Part shown: piece after piece, positions 45,324-54,262 of the stretch | Numbering within the stretch: the first letter of the stretch is position 1 | How the letters are laid out: the number at the start of each line of letters is the position of its first letter | NCBI RefSeq assembly: GCF_000834635.1 | Contig: NZ_JXQV01000011.1 | Location: forward strand, 1-64,000 | Origin: Agrobacterium tumefaciens | Lineage (GTDB): Bacteria; Pseudomonadota; Alphaproteobacteria; Rhizobiales; Rhizobiaceae | DNA length: 64,000 bases | Reading direction: 5' to 3' | Notes under the pieces: model-generated | Told to the model about the DNA's origin: nothing | The model's database searches: none | Seen by the model: the letters and a program-made list of their open reading frames with translations, nothing else | Position numbers and translations under genes: made by a program

Positions 45324-46520
45324 ATGGCCGACACAGCGCCATTGTTCGATACGTTTTCCAGAGCACCCTTGCGGTTTGAGCGAGGAGAGGGCGTTTGGCT
45401 CATCACCGAGACCGGCGAACGATATCTGGACTTCGGTGCGGGCGTGGCCGTCACATCGGTTGGCCACAGCCATCCGCACTTGGTCGAAGCACTGAAAGGT
45501 CAGGTCGAGAAGGTCTGGCACCTATCCAATCTCTATGAGATTGCTGGTCAGGAAACGCTGGCCAAGCGGCTGACGGATGCAACTTTTGCGGACAAGGTGT
45601 TCTTCACCAATTCGGGTGCGGAATCCTTGGAATGCGCGATCAAGACGGCGCGTCGCTACCACTACACCCACGGCCATCCCGAAAAATTCCGCGTCATCAC
45701 CTTCGAAGGCGCGTTCCACGGACGCACGCTGGCGACCATCGCGGCTGGCGGACAGCAAAAATACATCGAGGGTTTCGGACCAAAGGTCGAAGGCTTCGAT
45801 CAGGTGCCGTTCAACGATCTGGACGCCCTGAAGGCTGCCATCGGGCCGGAAACAGCTGCCCTGTTGATCGAGCCCATTCAGGGTGAGGGCGGTGTTCGCC
45901 CCGTTGCTCCCGAGTTCCTGCGTTCCCTGCGCGCTTTGTGCGAAGAGCACGGCCTGCTGTTGATTTACGATGAGGTGCAGACCGGCATTGGACGCACAGG
46001 CAAGTTCTTTGCGTATGAATGGTCCGGCGTATCGCCTGATATCATGGCCGTGGCCAAGGGCATTGGCGGCGGCTTTCCGTTCGGCGCCTGCCTTGCAACG
46101 GCGGAAGCTGCATCCGGCATGACGGCTGGCGTTCACGGCACGACCTATGGCGGCAATCCGCTGGCGATGGCCTGCGGAAATGCGGTGCTGGATATCATTC
46201 TGGCCGATGGTTTCCTCGAGCATGTGCGCGATGTCACATTGATATTCCGCCAGGGCCTTGCATCGTTGAAGGATCGCTACCCCGACGTGATCGAGGAAAT
46301 CCGAGGCGAGGGGCTGCTGATCGGTATCAAGGCGAAGATGCCATCGTCCGAACTGTTGCACGCCATCCGCGCCGAGCACCTTCTGGGTGTTCCAGCAGGT
46401 GACAACGTCATTCGTATTCTGCCGCCGCTTGTTGTCACAGCTGAAGAAGCGCGTGAAGGATTGGCCCGGATTGAACGTGCGGCGGAAAGCCTCACGACGA
46501 AAATCGCAAAAAGCGCCTGA
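45324..46520 (+). CDS. argD: Acetylornithine aminotransferase
   Basis: 398 residues. Class III PLP aminotransferase of arginine synthesis: converts N-acetylglutamate semialdehyde to N-acetylornithine. FVTNSG-like [60 protein letters not shown], and the PLP lysine in [17 protein letters not shown]. Followed after 58 bases by argF, so the two are very likely one operon. Confidence 0.95.
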   Translation: MADTAPLFDTFSRAPLRFERGEGVWLITETGERYLDFGAGVAVTSVGHSHPHLVEALKGQVEKVWHLSNLYEIAGQETLAKRLTDATFADKVFFTNSGAESLECAIKTARRYHYTHGHPEKFRVITFEGAFHGRTLATIAAGGQQKYIEGFGPKVEGFDQVPFNDLDALKAAIGPETAALLIEPIQGEGGVRPVAPEFLRSLRALCEEHGLLLIYDEVQTGIGRTGKFFAYEWSGVSPDIMAVAKGIGGGFPFGACLATAEAASGMTAGVHGTTYGGNPLAMACGNAVLDIILADGFLEHVRDVTLIFRQGLASLKDRYPDVIEEIRGEGLLIGIKAKMPSSELLHAIRAEHLLGVPAGDNVIRILPPLVVTAEEAREGLARIERAAESLTTKIAKSA

Positions 46521-46578
46521 ATGCGCATAGTGAGGTGCGCGCCCACGGCGCCACCTGCATCGATGGGACTGTATTGAA

Positions 46579-47496
46579 ATGGCATCAGCAAAGCATTTTC
46601 TAGACCTTTCGGCCGTCGGCTCTGAGGACCTGCGGGTCATTCTGGATGACGCGCGCGCACGCAAGATTGCGACCAAGAACGGCACCGCGGAAAAGCCGCT
46701 GGCTGGCAAGATGCTGGCGATGATTTTCGAAAAACCATCCACCCGTACCCGCGTTTCCTTCGATGTTGGCATGCGCCAACTGGGCGGCGAGACGCTGTTC
46801 CTCTCCGGCACGGAAATGCAGCTTGGCCGCGCTGAAACCATTGGCGATACGGCAAAGGTTCTGTCGCGCTACGTGGATGCCATCATGATCCGCACGACAG
46901 ACCATTCGCGTCTGCTGGAGCTTGCCGAACACGCGACCGTGCCAGTCATCAACGGTCTGACGGATGATACGCACCCATGCCAGATCATGGCGGATATCCT
47001 GACCTTTGAAGAGCATCGCGGCCCGATCAAGGGCAAGACCATCGCCTGGACGGGTGATGGCAACAACGTGCTGCATTCGCTGGTGGAAGGTGCTGCACGC
47101 TTTGGCTACCGCATGAACATGGCCGTGCCGATGGGGTCTGAACCCCATGACCGTTTCATGAACTGGGCGCGCAACAATGGCGGCGAAGTGAAACTGTACC
47201 ATGATGCGCAGCGCGCCGTCGAAGGCGCCGATTGCGTCATCACCGACACTTGGGTCTCCATGAACCAGGAGCACAAGGCTCGCGGCCACAACATTTTCCA
47301 GCCCTATCAGGTCAATGCCGCGCTGATGGGCAAGGCCAATGAGGATGCACTGTTCATGCACTGCCTGCCAGCCCACCGCGGTGAGGAAGTGACCGACGAC
47401 GTCATCGATGGACCGCAATCTGTCGTGTTCGATGAGGCCGAAAACCGTCTTCACGCGCAAAAGGCCATCATTGCCTGGTGCATGGGCGTCATCTGA
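46579..47496 (+). CDS. argF: Ornithine carbamoyltransferase
   Basis: 305 residues, anabolic OTCase. Carbamoyl-phosphate site [16 protein letters not shown], second phosphate loop region [10 protein letters not shown], ornithine loop [18 protein letters not shown] with [16 protein letters not shown], and the C-terminal [11 protein letters not shown] that donates the catalytic cysteine. Makes citrulline from ornithine and carbamoyl phosphate. Partner of argD. Confidence 0.97.
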   Translation: MASAKHFLDLSAVGSEDLRVILDDARARKIATKNGTAEKPLAGKMLAMIFEKPSTRTRVSFDVGMRQLGGETLFLSGTEMQLGRAETIGDTAKVLSRYVDAIMIRTTDHSRLLELAEHATVPVINGLTDDTHPCQIMADILTFEEHRGPIKGKTIAWTGDGNNVLHSLVEGAARFGYRMNMAVPMGSEPHDRFMNWARNNGGEVKLYHDAQRAVEGADCVITDTWVSMNQEHKARGHNIFQPYQVNAALMGKANEDALFMHCLPAHRGEEVTDDVIDGPQSVVFDEAENRLHAQKAIIAWCMGVI

Positions 47497-47760
47497 TCTG
47501 ACCGGGTGCTGTTGAGGCAAGCCATGCGGGGTGCTTGAATATCCGGCATGGCTTCCCATTTGTAGCACCAAGCACGTGCTGCCGGACTTCATCGGCAGCT
47601 TTCATCAATGTTTCACCGCAATACCGGCCGGACGTGGTTCCGTTTTCACCTCCGCCGGTTTATCTATGCGGTAACAGCATCATGCCCGCTGGCCAGTTTC
47701 GCCCGCCGCCTTATCTGGCGGTGTGGCTGTGCGCAGTTGGGGCACCAAGGAGTAAGTGAT

Positions 47761-48753
47761 ATGGCAGATGTGACGGTCGATCTGGACACCCTCGAATTCG
47801 CTGGCGACGACAAGGTCGTTCCCTTTCAGGTGGAAGGGCTGGATGTGCGCGGCCGCGCCGTGCAGGTTGGGCCGCTGCTGAACGCTATTCTGGACCGCCA
47901 TGAATATCCTCCGGTTGTTGCCCGCCTGCTGGCGGAAGCGGTGGTCTTGACCGCGCTGATTGGCACATCGCTAAAGTTCTCCGGCAAGCTGACGGTCCAG
48001 ACCAAGAGCGACGGCCCCGTGGACCTGCTGGTTGCCGATTTTACCGCGCCTGAAAACATGCGCGCCTATGCCCGTTTTGATGAGGAGCGGTTGGCGCAGG
48101 CGACGGCTGAAGGAAAGACTTCACCAGAACAGTTGCTGGGTGCGGGTATTCTCGCCTTCACCATCGATCAGGGTGTGGGCATGCAGCCCTATCAGGGCAT
48201 CGTTCCGCTGGATGGTTCGACGCTTGAAGAAATCGCAGGCGTTTATTTCCGCCAGTCGGAGCAATTGCCTACGCGCGTGCGGTTGGGCGTTGCCGAATTG
48301 TTTGATCGTGACGAGGAAGGTAAACCCCGCCACGGCTGGCGTGCTGGCGGCCTCATCGCGCAGTTTCTGCCGCAGGCACCAGAGCGTTTGCGCCAGCGGG
48401 ATCTGCATGGCGGGGATGGCGATGAGAACAATGTCGATTATGCTGTAGATGACGCCTGGAATGAAGCGGTTGCTTTGATCGACACCGTCGATACCGATGA
48501 ACTGACCGATCCGCAGGTTCCAGCGGAAAAGCTGCTTTATCGCCTGTTTCACGAGCAGGGCGTGCGGGTTTACGATCCGCAGCTGATCCTTGATCGCTGC
48601 AACTGCTCGCGTGACAAGATCAAGGGTGTTCTTTCAGGCTTCTCAGCAGACGAGATCCGCGACAGCCAGGAAGACGGCGTTATTTCCGTCACCTGCGAGT
48701 TCTGCTCCACCACCTACCGCTATCAGGTGGATGAGCTTGAGGCTGCGGAGTGA
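47761..48753 (+). CDS. hslO: Redox-regulated chaperone Hsp33
   Basis: 330 residues from ATG at 47761; the frame is open 150 bases upstream but the leader lacks conservation. The C-terminal redox switch CNC...CEFC (CxC-x27-CxxC) that binds zinc when reduced is complete. N-terminal substrate-binding domain has VVARLLAEAVVLTALIGTSL and GAGILAFTIDQGVGMQPYQGIVPL. Activated by oxidative unfolding. It is placed after the arg genes with a 260-base gap, probably with its own promoter. Confidence 0.94.
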   Translation: MADVTVDLDTLEFAGDDKVVPFQVEGLDVRGRAVQVGPLLNAILDRHEYPPVVARLLAEAVVLTALIGTSLKFSGKLTVQTKSDGPVDLLVADFTAPENMRAYARFDEERLAQATAEGKTSPEQLLGAGILAFTIDQGVGMQPYQGIVPLDGSTLEEIAGVYFRQSEQLPTRVRLGVAELFDRDEEGKPRHGWRAGGLIAQFLPQAPERLRQRDLHGGDGDENNVDYAVDDAWNEAVALIDTVDTDELTDPQVPAEKLLYRLFHEQGVRVYDPQLILDRCNCSRDKIKGVLSGFSADEIRDSQEDGVISVTCEFCSTTYRYQVDELEAAE

Positions 48754-48761
48754 CAATGGCA

Positions 48762-48784
48762 GGCCGGATCTGAAAGGTCCGGCC
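48762..48784. terminator. Shared hairpin between hslO and apaG
   Basis: GGCCGGA and TCCGGCC form a 7-base stem with TCTGAAAGG in the loop, in the 49-base gap between two convergent genes. T runs are weak, so it is a moderate candidate for a two-way terminator. Confidence 0.55.
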
Positions 48785-48802
48785 GAATGCCGTTTAAGGT
48801 GC

Positions 48803-49195
48803 TTAGTTCAGCACGCGCATCAGCCCCGGGCTATCCAGCGAAAATGCCGGAATAGCCACGGTGAACACTTCTCCCGTGTCAGACTGCATCTCGTAATGGC
48901 CGAACATCATGCCGGATGGCGTATCCAGCGGGCAGCCGGATGAATATTCGTAGGTCCCGCCGGGCTCTAGATGCGGCTGTTCGCCGATCACGCCGGGGCC
49001 GGACACTTCGTCCACCTGTCCATTTTCATCGGTGATATGCCAATAGCGGTTTACCAGCGTCACGCCGATCTCGGAATTGTTGGAAATCACAACGGTGTAG
49101 CCCCAGACATATCGGCTGTCAGCCGGGTCGGACTGCTCTTCAAGATAATAGGGGTCGACTGTGACCTCGATATCTCTTGTTAGCGCACGGTACAT
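48803..49195 (-). CDS. apaG: ApaG (Co2+/Mg2+ efflux-linked) protein
   Basis: 130 residues, the normal length. A single fibronectin-like beta-sandwich: [61 protein letters not shown] and [15 protein letters not shown] are the ApaG hallmarks. Linked in E. coli and Salmonella to cobalt resistance and magnesium efflux; molecular role is unclear. Confidence 0.93.
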   Translation of the reverse strand: MYRALTRDIEVTVDPYYLEEQSDPADSRYVWGYTVVISNNSEIGVTLVNRYWHITDENGQVDEVSGPGVIGEQPHLEPGGTYEYSSGCPLDTPSGMMFGHYEMQSDTGEVFTVAIPAFSLDSPGLMRVLN

Positions 49196-49423
49196 TACGG
49201 GACCTTAAGTAATTGGTTGTCCAGACATTCTACACTACAGGCGCCGCCTATCGTCAATAAACCGTAAGGCGATATTAGCGTGGCAGCCCAAAACAATGCA
49301 GTTTTCGGCTGGCATGGATTGCTCCACGGGCTCATTTCGGTGGTTGAGTGTAACAGGTCTGGAACGAAGATGTTCCTTGTTTCAATGGCGTCAGATCGAT
49401 CGAAAAGCGATCGCCATGGCAAA

Positions 49424-49446
49424 CGGCCCGGTCGCAATGCCGGGCC
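49424..49446 (-). terminator. Candidate terminator of metZ
   Basis: On the minus strand GGCCCGGC-ATTGCGA-CCGGGCC forms a strong stem about 12 bases after the stop. The following CGTTTG is only weakly T-rich. Confidence 0.5.
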
Positions 49447-49457
49447 ATCCGTGTTTC

Positions 49458-50642
49458 TCAGGCGGAAACTGCAGCGATTGCAGCCGCAAAATCCTCCAGC
49501 AGATCATCGGTATCTTCGATGCCGCAGGAAAGGCGCAGCGTGCCACCGGACATTCCAAGTTCGGCGCGTGCCTCATCCGTCAGGTTCTTGTGGGTGGTCG
49601 TCGCAGGGTGGGTAATCAGGCTCTTAGCATCGCCCAGATTGTTGGAAATCTTGACGATTTCAAGCGCGTTCTGCAACTTGAATGCCGCTTCCTTGCCACC
49701 CTTCAGCTCAAAGCACACCAGCGTCGAACCGCCGGTCATCTGCTTGGCAATGATATCGGCCTGCGGGTGGTCTGCACGGCCGGGATAGATGACCTTGGCG
49801 ACCTGGTTCTGCTCGGCCAGAAAATCAGCAATCTTCGCAGCGTTCGCCGTCTGCTGGCGCACGCGCAGCGGCAGGGTCTCGATGCCTTTCAGCAGCGTCC
49901 ATGCGTTGAACGGAGACATGGCAGGGCCGGTGTGGCGGAAGTAATCCTGAAGCTCTTCCTCGATCCATTTCTTGTCGGACAAAACAACGCCGCCAAGGCA
50001 ACGTCCCTGACCATCAATATGCTTGGTGGCCGAATACACGACGATATGCGCGCCTAGTTCCAGCGGCTTCTGGAAAAGCGGGGTGGCAAACACGTTGTCG
50101 ACCAGCAATTTGGCGCCAACCTGGTTTGCAAGCTTCGCAACGCCTGCGATATCAATGACTTCGAGCGTGGGGTTGGTGGGGCTTTCGAGGAAGAACAGCT
50201 TCGTGTTTGGCTGTATCGCCTTTTCCCAGTTGGCAAGATCGCGTCCGTCAACCAGCGTGCATTCAATGCCGTAGCGCGGTGCAAGCGTTTCGACAACCCA
50301 GCGGCAGGAACCGAACAGGGCGCGGGCAGCAACGATGTGATCGCCGGCCTTCAACTGGCACAGAATGGCAGCGCTGACAGCGGCCATGCCGGATGCCGTG
50401 GCGCGCGCATCTTCGGCACCTTCCAGAAGGCACATGCGCTTTTCGAACATGTCATTGGTGGGGCTGGCGTAGCGGGCGTAGATGAAGCCCTCCGTCTCGC
50501 CCTTGAAGCGCGCTTCGGCGGCTTCGGAATTTTCATAGACAAAGCCTTGCGTCAGGTAGATGGCTTCGGATGTCTCGCCATATGCCGACCGCAGGGTGCC
50601 GCCGTGTACCAGCTGTGTTGCCGGGCGCCATTTCTTGCTCAT
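49458..50642 (-). CDS. metZ: O-succinylhomoserine sulfhydrylase
   Basis: 394 residues. Cys/Met metabolism PLP enzyme: YARYASPTNDMFEKRMCLLEGAEDA, SGMAAVSAAILCQLKAGDHI, FFLESPTNPTLEVIDI, the PLP lysine in VVYSATKHIDGQGRCLGGVV, and SLGD-like NLGDAKSLITHPATTTHKNL. Makes homocysteine directly from O-succinyl- (or acetyl-) homoserine and sulfide. Controlled by the SAM-II riboswitch and terminator directly ahead of the gene. Confidence 0.94.
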   Translation of the reverse strand: MSKKWRPATQLVHGGTLRSAYGETSEAIYLTQGFVYENSEAAEARFKGETEGFIYARYASPTNDMFEKRMCLLEGAEDARATASGMAAVSAAILCQLKAGDHIVAARALFGSCRWVVETLAPRYGIECTLVDGRDLANWEKAIQPNTKLFFLESPTNPTLEVIDIAGVAKLANQVGAKLLVDNVFATPLFQKPLELGAHIVVYSATKHIDGQGRCLGGVVLSDKKWIEEELQDYFRHTGPAMSPFNAWTLLKGIETLPLRVRQQTANAAKIADFLAEQNQVAKVIYPGRADHPQADIIAKQMTGGSTLVCFELKGGKEAAFKLQNALEIVKISNNLGDAKSLITHPATTTHKNLTDEARAELGMSGGTLRLSCGIEDTDDLLEDFAAAIAAVSA

Positions 50643-50657
50643 GTCATCACCTTACAA

Positions 50658-50689
50658 ACAAAAAAACCGGTCGCAATAGCGGACCGGTT
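50658..50689 (-). terminator. Leader terminator between the SAM-II riboswitch and metZ
   Basis: On the minus strand AACCGGTC...GACCGGTT closes an 8-base stem followed by seven Ts, 16 bases before the metZ start. Its position 15 bases after the riboswitch fits transcriptional attenuation. Confidence 0.75.
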
Positions 50690-50704
50690 ACAAGCGCACC
50701 CGGT

Positions 50705-50762
50705 CTTTTTAGCCATTTGTTTAACGTGGCTGCAAGCCGACCGGCCAAATCACCACGGGATA
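50705..50762 (-). promoter_or_regulatory. SAM-II riboswitch controlling metZ
   Basis: Read on the minus strand: CCGTGGTGATTTG, a loop, CGGCTTGCAGCCACGTTAAA, then AATGGCTAAAAAG. These are the conserved blocks of the SAM-II (metA) riboswitch: CCGTGG/CCACG forms P1 and the TGATTTG-...-CAAATGG part makes the pseudoknot that binds S-adenosylmethionine. High SAM should lower metZ expression. Confidence 0.95.
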
Positions 50763-50841
50763 AGGTTGCCATAACTCTGTTAACGACTTGCGTCAATGGT
50801 TGGCTTTTGGTTTTGTCGCCATGAAAAGGGATGATGAAAAG

Positions 50842-51939
50842 ATGACGAGAACGACGGGCATATTGGCAGATGGCGCTATCCGGGACCTGTTCGCATCCGG
50901 CCAACTGGCCAGCGAACGGCCGCTGGATGAAGACCAGGTACAGCCCGCCAGCCTCGATCTTCGTCTCGGCTCGAAAGCCTATCGTGTGCGTGCCAGCTTC
51001 ATGCCCGGCCCCTCCACGAAAGTCATCGAAAAGCTGACCCGGCTCAGCCTGCACGAGATTGATCTGCGCGAAGGTGCGGTTCTGGAAACCGGCTGCGTCT
51101 ACATCGTGCCCCTGATGGAGGCGCTGGCGCTTCCTGCTGACATGGCAGCCTCTGCCAACCCGAAAAGCTCGACCGGACGCCTCGATATCTTCACCCGCGT
51201 CATCACCGATTATGCGCAGGAATTTGACAAGATCCCGGCAGGCTACCACGGCCCGCTCTACCTCGAAATCAGCCCGCGCACATTCCCCATCGTCGTGCGC
51301 CAGGGCTCACGCCTGTCGCAGATACGCTTTCGCATCGGCCATGCGCTGCTGGCAGAAACGCAATTGCTGGCGCTGCACGAGAGCGAAACGCTGGTCGCCA
51401 GCGAAACGCCCAATGTCTCCGGCGGCGGCATTGCGCTGTCCATCGACCTTGAAGGTTTCGGGGAAACGGGCCTGATCGGCTATCGCGGTAAGCACCACAC
51501 GGCGGTGGTGGATGTCGACCAGAAGGCTGCCCATGATGTGCTGGATTTCTGGGAGCCGATCTATTCCAGAGGCCGCGCCGAGCTTATCCTCGATCCCGAT
51601 GAATTCTACATCCTCGTCTCGCGCGAAGCCGTTCACGTTCCCCCCCTCTATGCAGCCGAAATGACCCCCTATGACCCACTGGTCGGTGAATTTCGCGTGC
51701 ACTATGCTGGCTTCTTCGACCCCGGCTTCGGCCACGCGAGCGCAGGCGGCACAGGCAGCCGCGCCGTGCTAGAAGTCAGAAGCCACGAAGTCCCCTTCAT
51801 TCTCGAACACGGCCAGATCGTCGGCCGTCTCGTCTATGAGCATATGCTGACAAGACCCGAAGGCCTCTACGGGACAGGCCTCGGCTCCAACTATCAGGCC
51901 CAGGGCCTCAAGCTCTCAAAACACTTCAAAGCCCAATAG
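50842..51939 (+). CDS. dcd: 2'-deoxycytidine 5'-triphosphate deaminase (long form)
   Basis: 365 residues from ATG at 50842 (AGGGATGATGAAAAG ahead); an in-frame ATG at 50821 adds seven residues. Two dUTPase-like beta folds in tandem, the alphaproteobacterial long form, twice the E. coli Dcd size. Motifs QPASLDLRLGSKAYRVR, GCVYIVPLMEALALPADMAA, ANPKSSTGRLDIFTRVI and, late, HYAGFFDPGFGH. Supplies dUTP for dTTP synthesis and keeps dCTP in check. It stands directly before the tRNA-Gly used as prophage target. Confidence 0.92.
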   Translation: MTRTTGILADGAIRDLFASGQLASERPLDEDQVQPASLDLRLGSKAYRVRASFMPGPSTKVIEKLTRLSLHEIDLREGAVLETGCVYIVPLMEALALPADMAASANPKSSTGRLDIFTRVITDYAQEFDKIPAGYHGPLYLEISPRTFPIVVRQGSRLSQIRFRIGHALLAETQLLALHESETLVASETPNVSGGGIALSIDLEGFGETGLIGYRGKHHTAVVDVDQKAAHDVLDFWEPIYSRGRAELILDPDEFYILVSREAVHVPPLYAAEMTPYDPLVGEFRVHYAGFFDPGFGHASAGGTGSRAVLEVRSHEVPFILEHGQIVGRLVYEHMLTRPEGLYGTGLGSNYQAQGLKLSKHFKAQ

Positions 51940-51983
51940 CGCCTTCTTGACAGTGCCGCCGAACTGCCCGAAGTTTCAACTGC

Positions 51984-52054
51984 GCGGGTGTAGCTCAATG
52001 GTAGAGCAGCAGCTTCCCAAGCTGAATACGAGGGTTCGATTCCCTTCACCCGCT
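51984..52054 (+). tRNA. tRNA-Gly (anticodon CCC)
   Basis: Acceptor GCGGGTG/CACCCGC, D arm GCTC...GAGC, anticodon loop TTCCCAA with CCC, T arm GGGTTCGATTCCC. The sequence past the discriminator T is CCG, so the CCA is not fully encoded. The outer pair of the anticodon stem is mismatched. The 3' end is the probable phage attachment site. Confidence 0.95.
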
Positions 52055-52057
52055 CCG
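52030..52057 (+). other. Probable attL at the tRNA-Gly 3' end
   Basis: The last part of the tRNA (from AGGGTTCGATTCCC to CACCCGCTCC) is the likely crossover region, because a tyrosine integrase lies 2.2 kb downstream with no core gene between. The matching attR copy is not in the window and should lie beyond 64000. Confidence 0.6.
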
Positions 52058-52560
52058 GCTTATTTTGCAGGGTGTTCCATCGAAATCTTGCCCCAGATTC
52101 CGCTTGAGTTTTACACCCTGTTTTACAGCTTTCGTTTCCATTTCGTTTCTCATGGCTCGGCATTGAAAACTATCGAGAAGTTCCTATGTTTATTCCAGCG
52201 CGTTTGATCATTGATTGTTAATCCTATGTGGCGATAATCATCATGTCTTACCGCTTGTAAAAAAAACCGCTTTACATATTGGTCGATTTTACTGCATATG
52301 CGTTAACTAGATGGACACATACGAGCGGACTAGATGCCCTTGAGGTACTCTGGAAAGCCGGTCGAAGTTCCGGTTACCTGCTTGCGGGTGAATTGGGGCG
52401 TGTTTGTAATATCTAGACCTTGGACCTCGTCCGGCCGGACGCCTCCTTGGTGGTTATTACAATCCGTAGGTGTGAGAGATATGTTGCTGTTAATTGATGG
52501 CACGATCTCGTTGTTCGAAATGCAAGCAACAATAGATTACGTAAGTGATCGTGAATAAGG
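52058..52560. other. A+T-rich stretch between tRNA-Gly and the cargo genes
   Basis: About 500 bases with no convincing gene. An open frame at 52334-52558 (74 residues, start MPLRYSGKPVEVPVTCLRVN) has no ribosome site or recognisable family and is not called. The base composition is clearly lower in G+C than the core chromosome to the left. May hold integrase arm sites. Confidence 0.5.
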
Positions 52561-52589
52561 GACCGGTGGCGCTTACGCGACGCCGGTCT
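52561..52589. terminator. Hairpin after the leftward cargo genes
   Basis: GACCGGTGGCG and CGACGCCGGTC form a long stem around CTTACG, just 14 bases past the stop of the 292-residue gene. It can end the leftward transcript before the tRNA. Confidence 0.6.
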
Positions 52590-52602
52590 CATTCGTTTTA
52601 GG

Positions 52603-53481
52603 CTAGATTATGTAATCGTTCGGAGCGATATTTACATGCCTCTCTTTGGGAGGACTCGCGTGCCCATGGCAGTTGTCGTACGAAGGCTTCAGTTTCCCTT
52701 TCACTGGCGTACAATCATAGTGCAAATTGAATGAGTACCTCGCACCCAAGCGGCTTCGAGCGTTTAGGAGGCATTCACGGCTGTGACTGCCTGCATCACT
52801 ATTACGCAGAAACCCGTGTCGATTTTTTCCAGGGCTTTTGAAGTATAGGGTGCCATCAGACATTGCTCTCTGAGCTTCTGTGTCTGGGGTAACCCAAGGA
52901 TGTTTTGAGTTGAAATCCTTCAAACACCTATCAATCAATTTACCAACGTCTGCATCATATGGGGCGTTCTCGAAAACTGTTCGAAGTAGTGCCTCCAGTT
53001 CTCGACCGTGAAAATTCCTTAGTGGCAAGAGAAGTGGATTTAGATTTGCTTTATCGGTGTGGTGCGCAATTACGCGTGATACCTCACGTAGCTTTCGCGA
53101 TCCTTCAACAACGGCTTTTTCAAAACCATTCAGAAGCTCATTTTTAGTCTTTTTGTTTGGTGAATTAGTTAAATCTGGGACGTCTATACGGAGTGGTAAA
53201 CCAAATGGGAAAAATTTCTCGACAAGCTGACGTGTGCTATTTTCCCGATAGTCCACGTACAACAGAAGAGTAGGAATAGGATTTTCAGTTCTTCTCGCCG
53301 AATAATCCTCGAACAAACTATCTAGTAGCTTGTCGATATACTTTGGACTGTAGGCACCCTGCCAAGGATTTGGGGAAAGAAAGACTTTCCCGCCTGGTGC
53401 AAATTTTTCTTCGGAAACTAGCCTCAATCGATTGAATAACTCTGTAGATAAGCCTGCAATCACGAGAGAGTATTCGGTCAT
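52603..53481 (-). CDS. Unknown cargo protein A (292 residues)
   Basis: Not recognised. The chain starts MTEYSLVIAGLSTELFNRLR and has an alpha/beta N-terminal half (VFLSPNPWQGAYSPKYIDKL, PTLLLYVDYREN), a helical middle (LLPLRNFHGRELEALLRTVF) and a C-terminal piece rich in His, Cys and aromatic residues (GFLRNSDAGSHSRECLLNAR, FNLHYDCTPVKG, CHGHASPPKERHVNIAPNDY). That last part could be metal-binding or nuclease-like, but this is inference. Base composition is A+T-rich (22 G+C in the 60 bases 53161-53220), unlike the core. It is 22 bases downstream of gene B on the same strand, so the two form an operon of cargo type between att site and integrase. Confidence 0.75.
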   Translation of the reverse strand: MTEYSLVIAGLSTELFNRLRLVSEEKFAPGGKVFLSPNPWQGAYSPKYIDKLLDSLFEDYSARRTENPIPTLLLYVDYRENSTRQLVEKFFPFGLPLRIDVPDLTNSPNKKTKNELLNGFEKAVVEGSRKLREVSRVIAHHTDKANLNPLLLPLRNFHGRELEALLRTVFENAPYDADVGKLIDRCLKDFNSKHPWVTPDTEAQRAMSDGTLYFKSPGKNRHGFLRNSDAGSHSRECLLNARSRLGARYSFNLHYDCTPVKGKLKPSYDNCHGHASPPKERHVNIAPNDYII

Positions 53482-53503
53482 TTGGTTCGTCTCGAATTAG
53501 AGA

Positions 53504-54184
53504 TTACAAAGTCTTTTTGAGCATAGCAGCAACTACCTGCAAAGGCAGATTAATAGTGGCTAGTTGCTGATCGTTGAGCACAGCAAGAAACTCGTGCAAG
53601 AGAGTTTGCTTAGGTACGCCTGGATTTGCTTTAGACGATTTGACATAATTATTTGCTAGGAAATGATCTAACTCAAGGCCTTTGTCGGTGATCCAGCGAA
53701 TAATGTTCTCGTTAATTTTTTCATCACGGTTTTCGATGTTACGCTCGGCAATATAGTCGCGCTCAATTTCTACATATGGCCCAACGGGTTGGGTTACCTC
53801 GTCGAGAAAAGTGAATGTTTCGGAATTCAGGAACCGGCGCTTATCGGTCGAAGGTACTGAGAATGCCGCCCAAAAGCGGTAGTGAAAACGTTGCGCCTTT
53901 GGTTTCGTTTCCTTAGAGGAGGGCAGCGCTGTCAGATCTTTCGGACTTTCTGCAAATATCAACGATTGGATGTTTCGATGTATCCCGGTGTAAATCAGTG
54001 AATATTCTTTCGACAGCTTTTCTTGGATGAACTGAGTGAGAGACAATCCGGATTCTTTGATCACCTTAATATCTGATCCGAGGTCAGCCCCAAGTTTGCT
54101 TAGCAAATAGGGTTGGCCTGCTGAGAGTTCAGCCTTGGCTAGGGTATCAATTTTTTGTGCAATTATATCTAAGTTATCAGTCAC
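53504..54184 (-). CDS. Unknown cargo protein B with possible OST-HTH/LOTUS-like N-terminus
   Basis: 226 residues, upstream partner of cargo protein A. Residues 15-70 (PYLLSKLGADLGSDIKVIKE, then SGLSLTQFIQEKLSKEYSLI) resemble the OST-HTH/LOTUS fold found in RNA-binding proteins; I judge this by pattern only. The middle block RFWAAFSVPSTDKRRFLNSE is followed by FTFLDEV and a helical C-terminus (QTLLHEFLAVLNDQQLATIN). No signal peptide or membrane helix. A+T-rich. Two genes of unknown function placed between a tRNA att site and the integrase commonly act in phage defence or exclusion, but no such activity is shown here. Confidence 0.72.
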   Translation of the reverse strand: MTDNLDIIAQKIDTLAKAELSAGQPYLLSKLGADLGSDIKVIKESGLSLTQFIQEKLSKEYSLIYTGIHRNIQSLIFAESPKDLTALPSSKETKPKAQRFHYRFWAAFSVPSTDKRRFLNSETFTFLDEVTQPVGPYVEIERDYIAERNIENRDEKINENIIRWITDKGLELDHFLANNYVKSSKANPGVPKQTLLHEFLAVLNDQQLATINLPLQVVAAMLKKTL

Positions 54185-54262
54185 AATAAGACCCCGAGAA
54201 ACGTTGGCTGTTTAGCTTCTTATTGAAGAGTTTGGTCAATGAAAATGCTTTTCTTTACAGAG

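Noticed and set aside
45522..46841. Leftward open frame of 439 codons opposite argD and argF
   Set aside because: Antisense shadow of two well-supported arginine genes; no ribosome site or domain.
52334..52558. 74-codon frame beside the att site
   Set aside because: No ribosome site, odd composition with several tryptophans and prolines, no family; left as part of the non-coding stretch.
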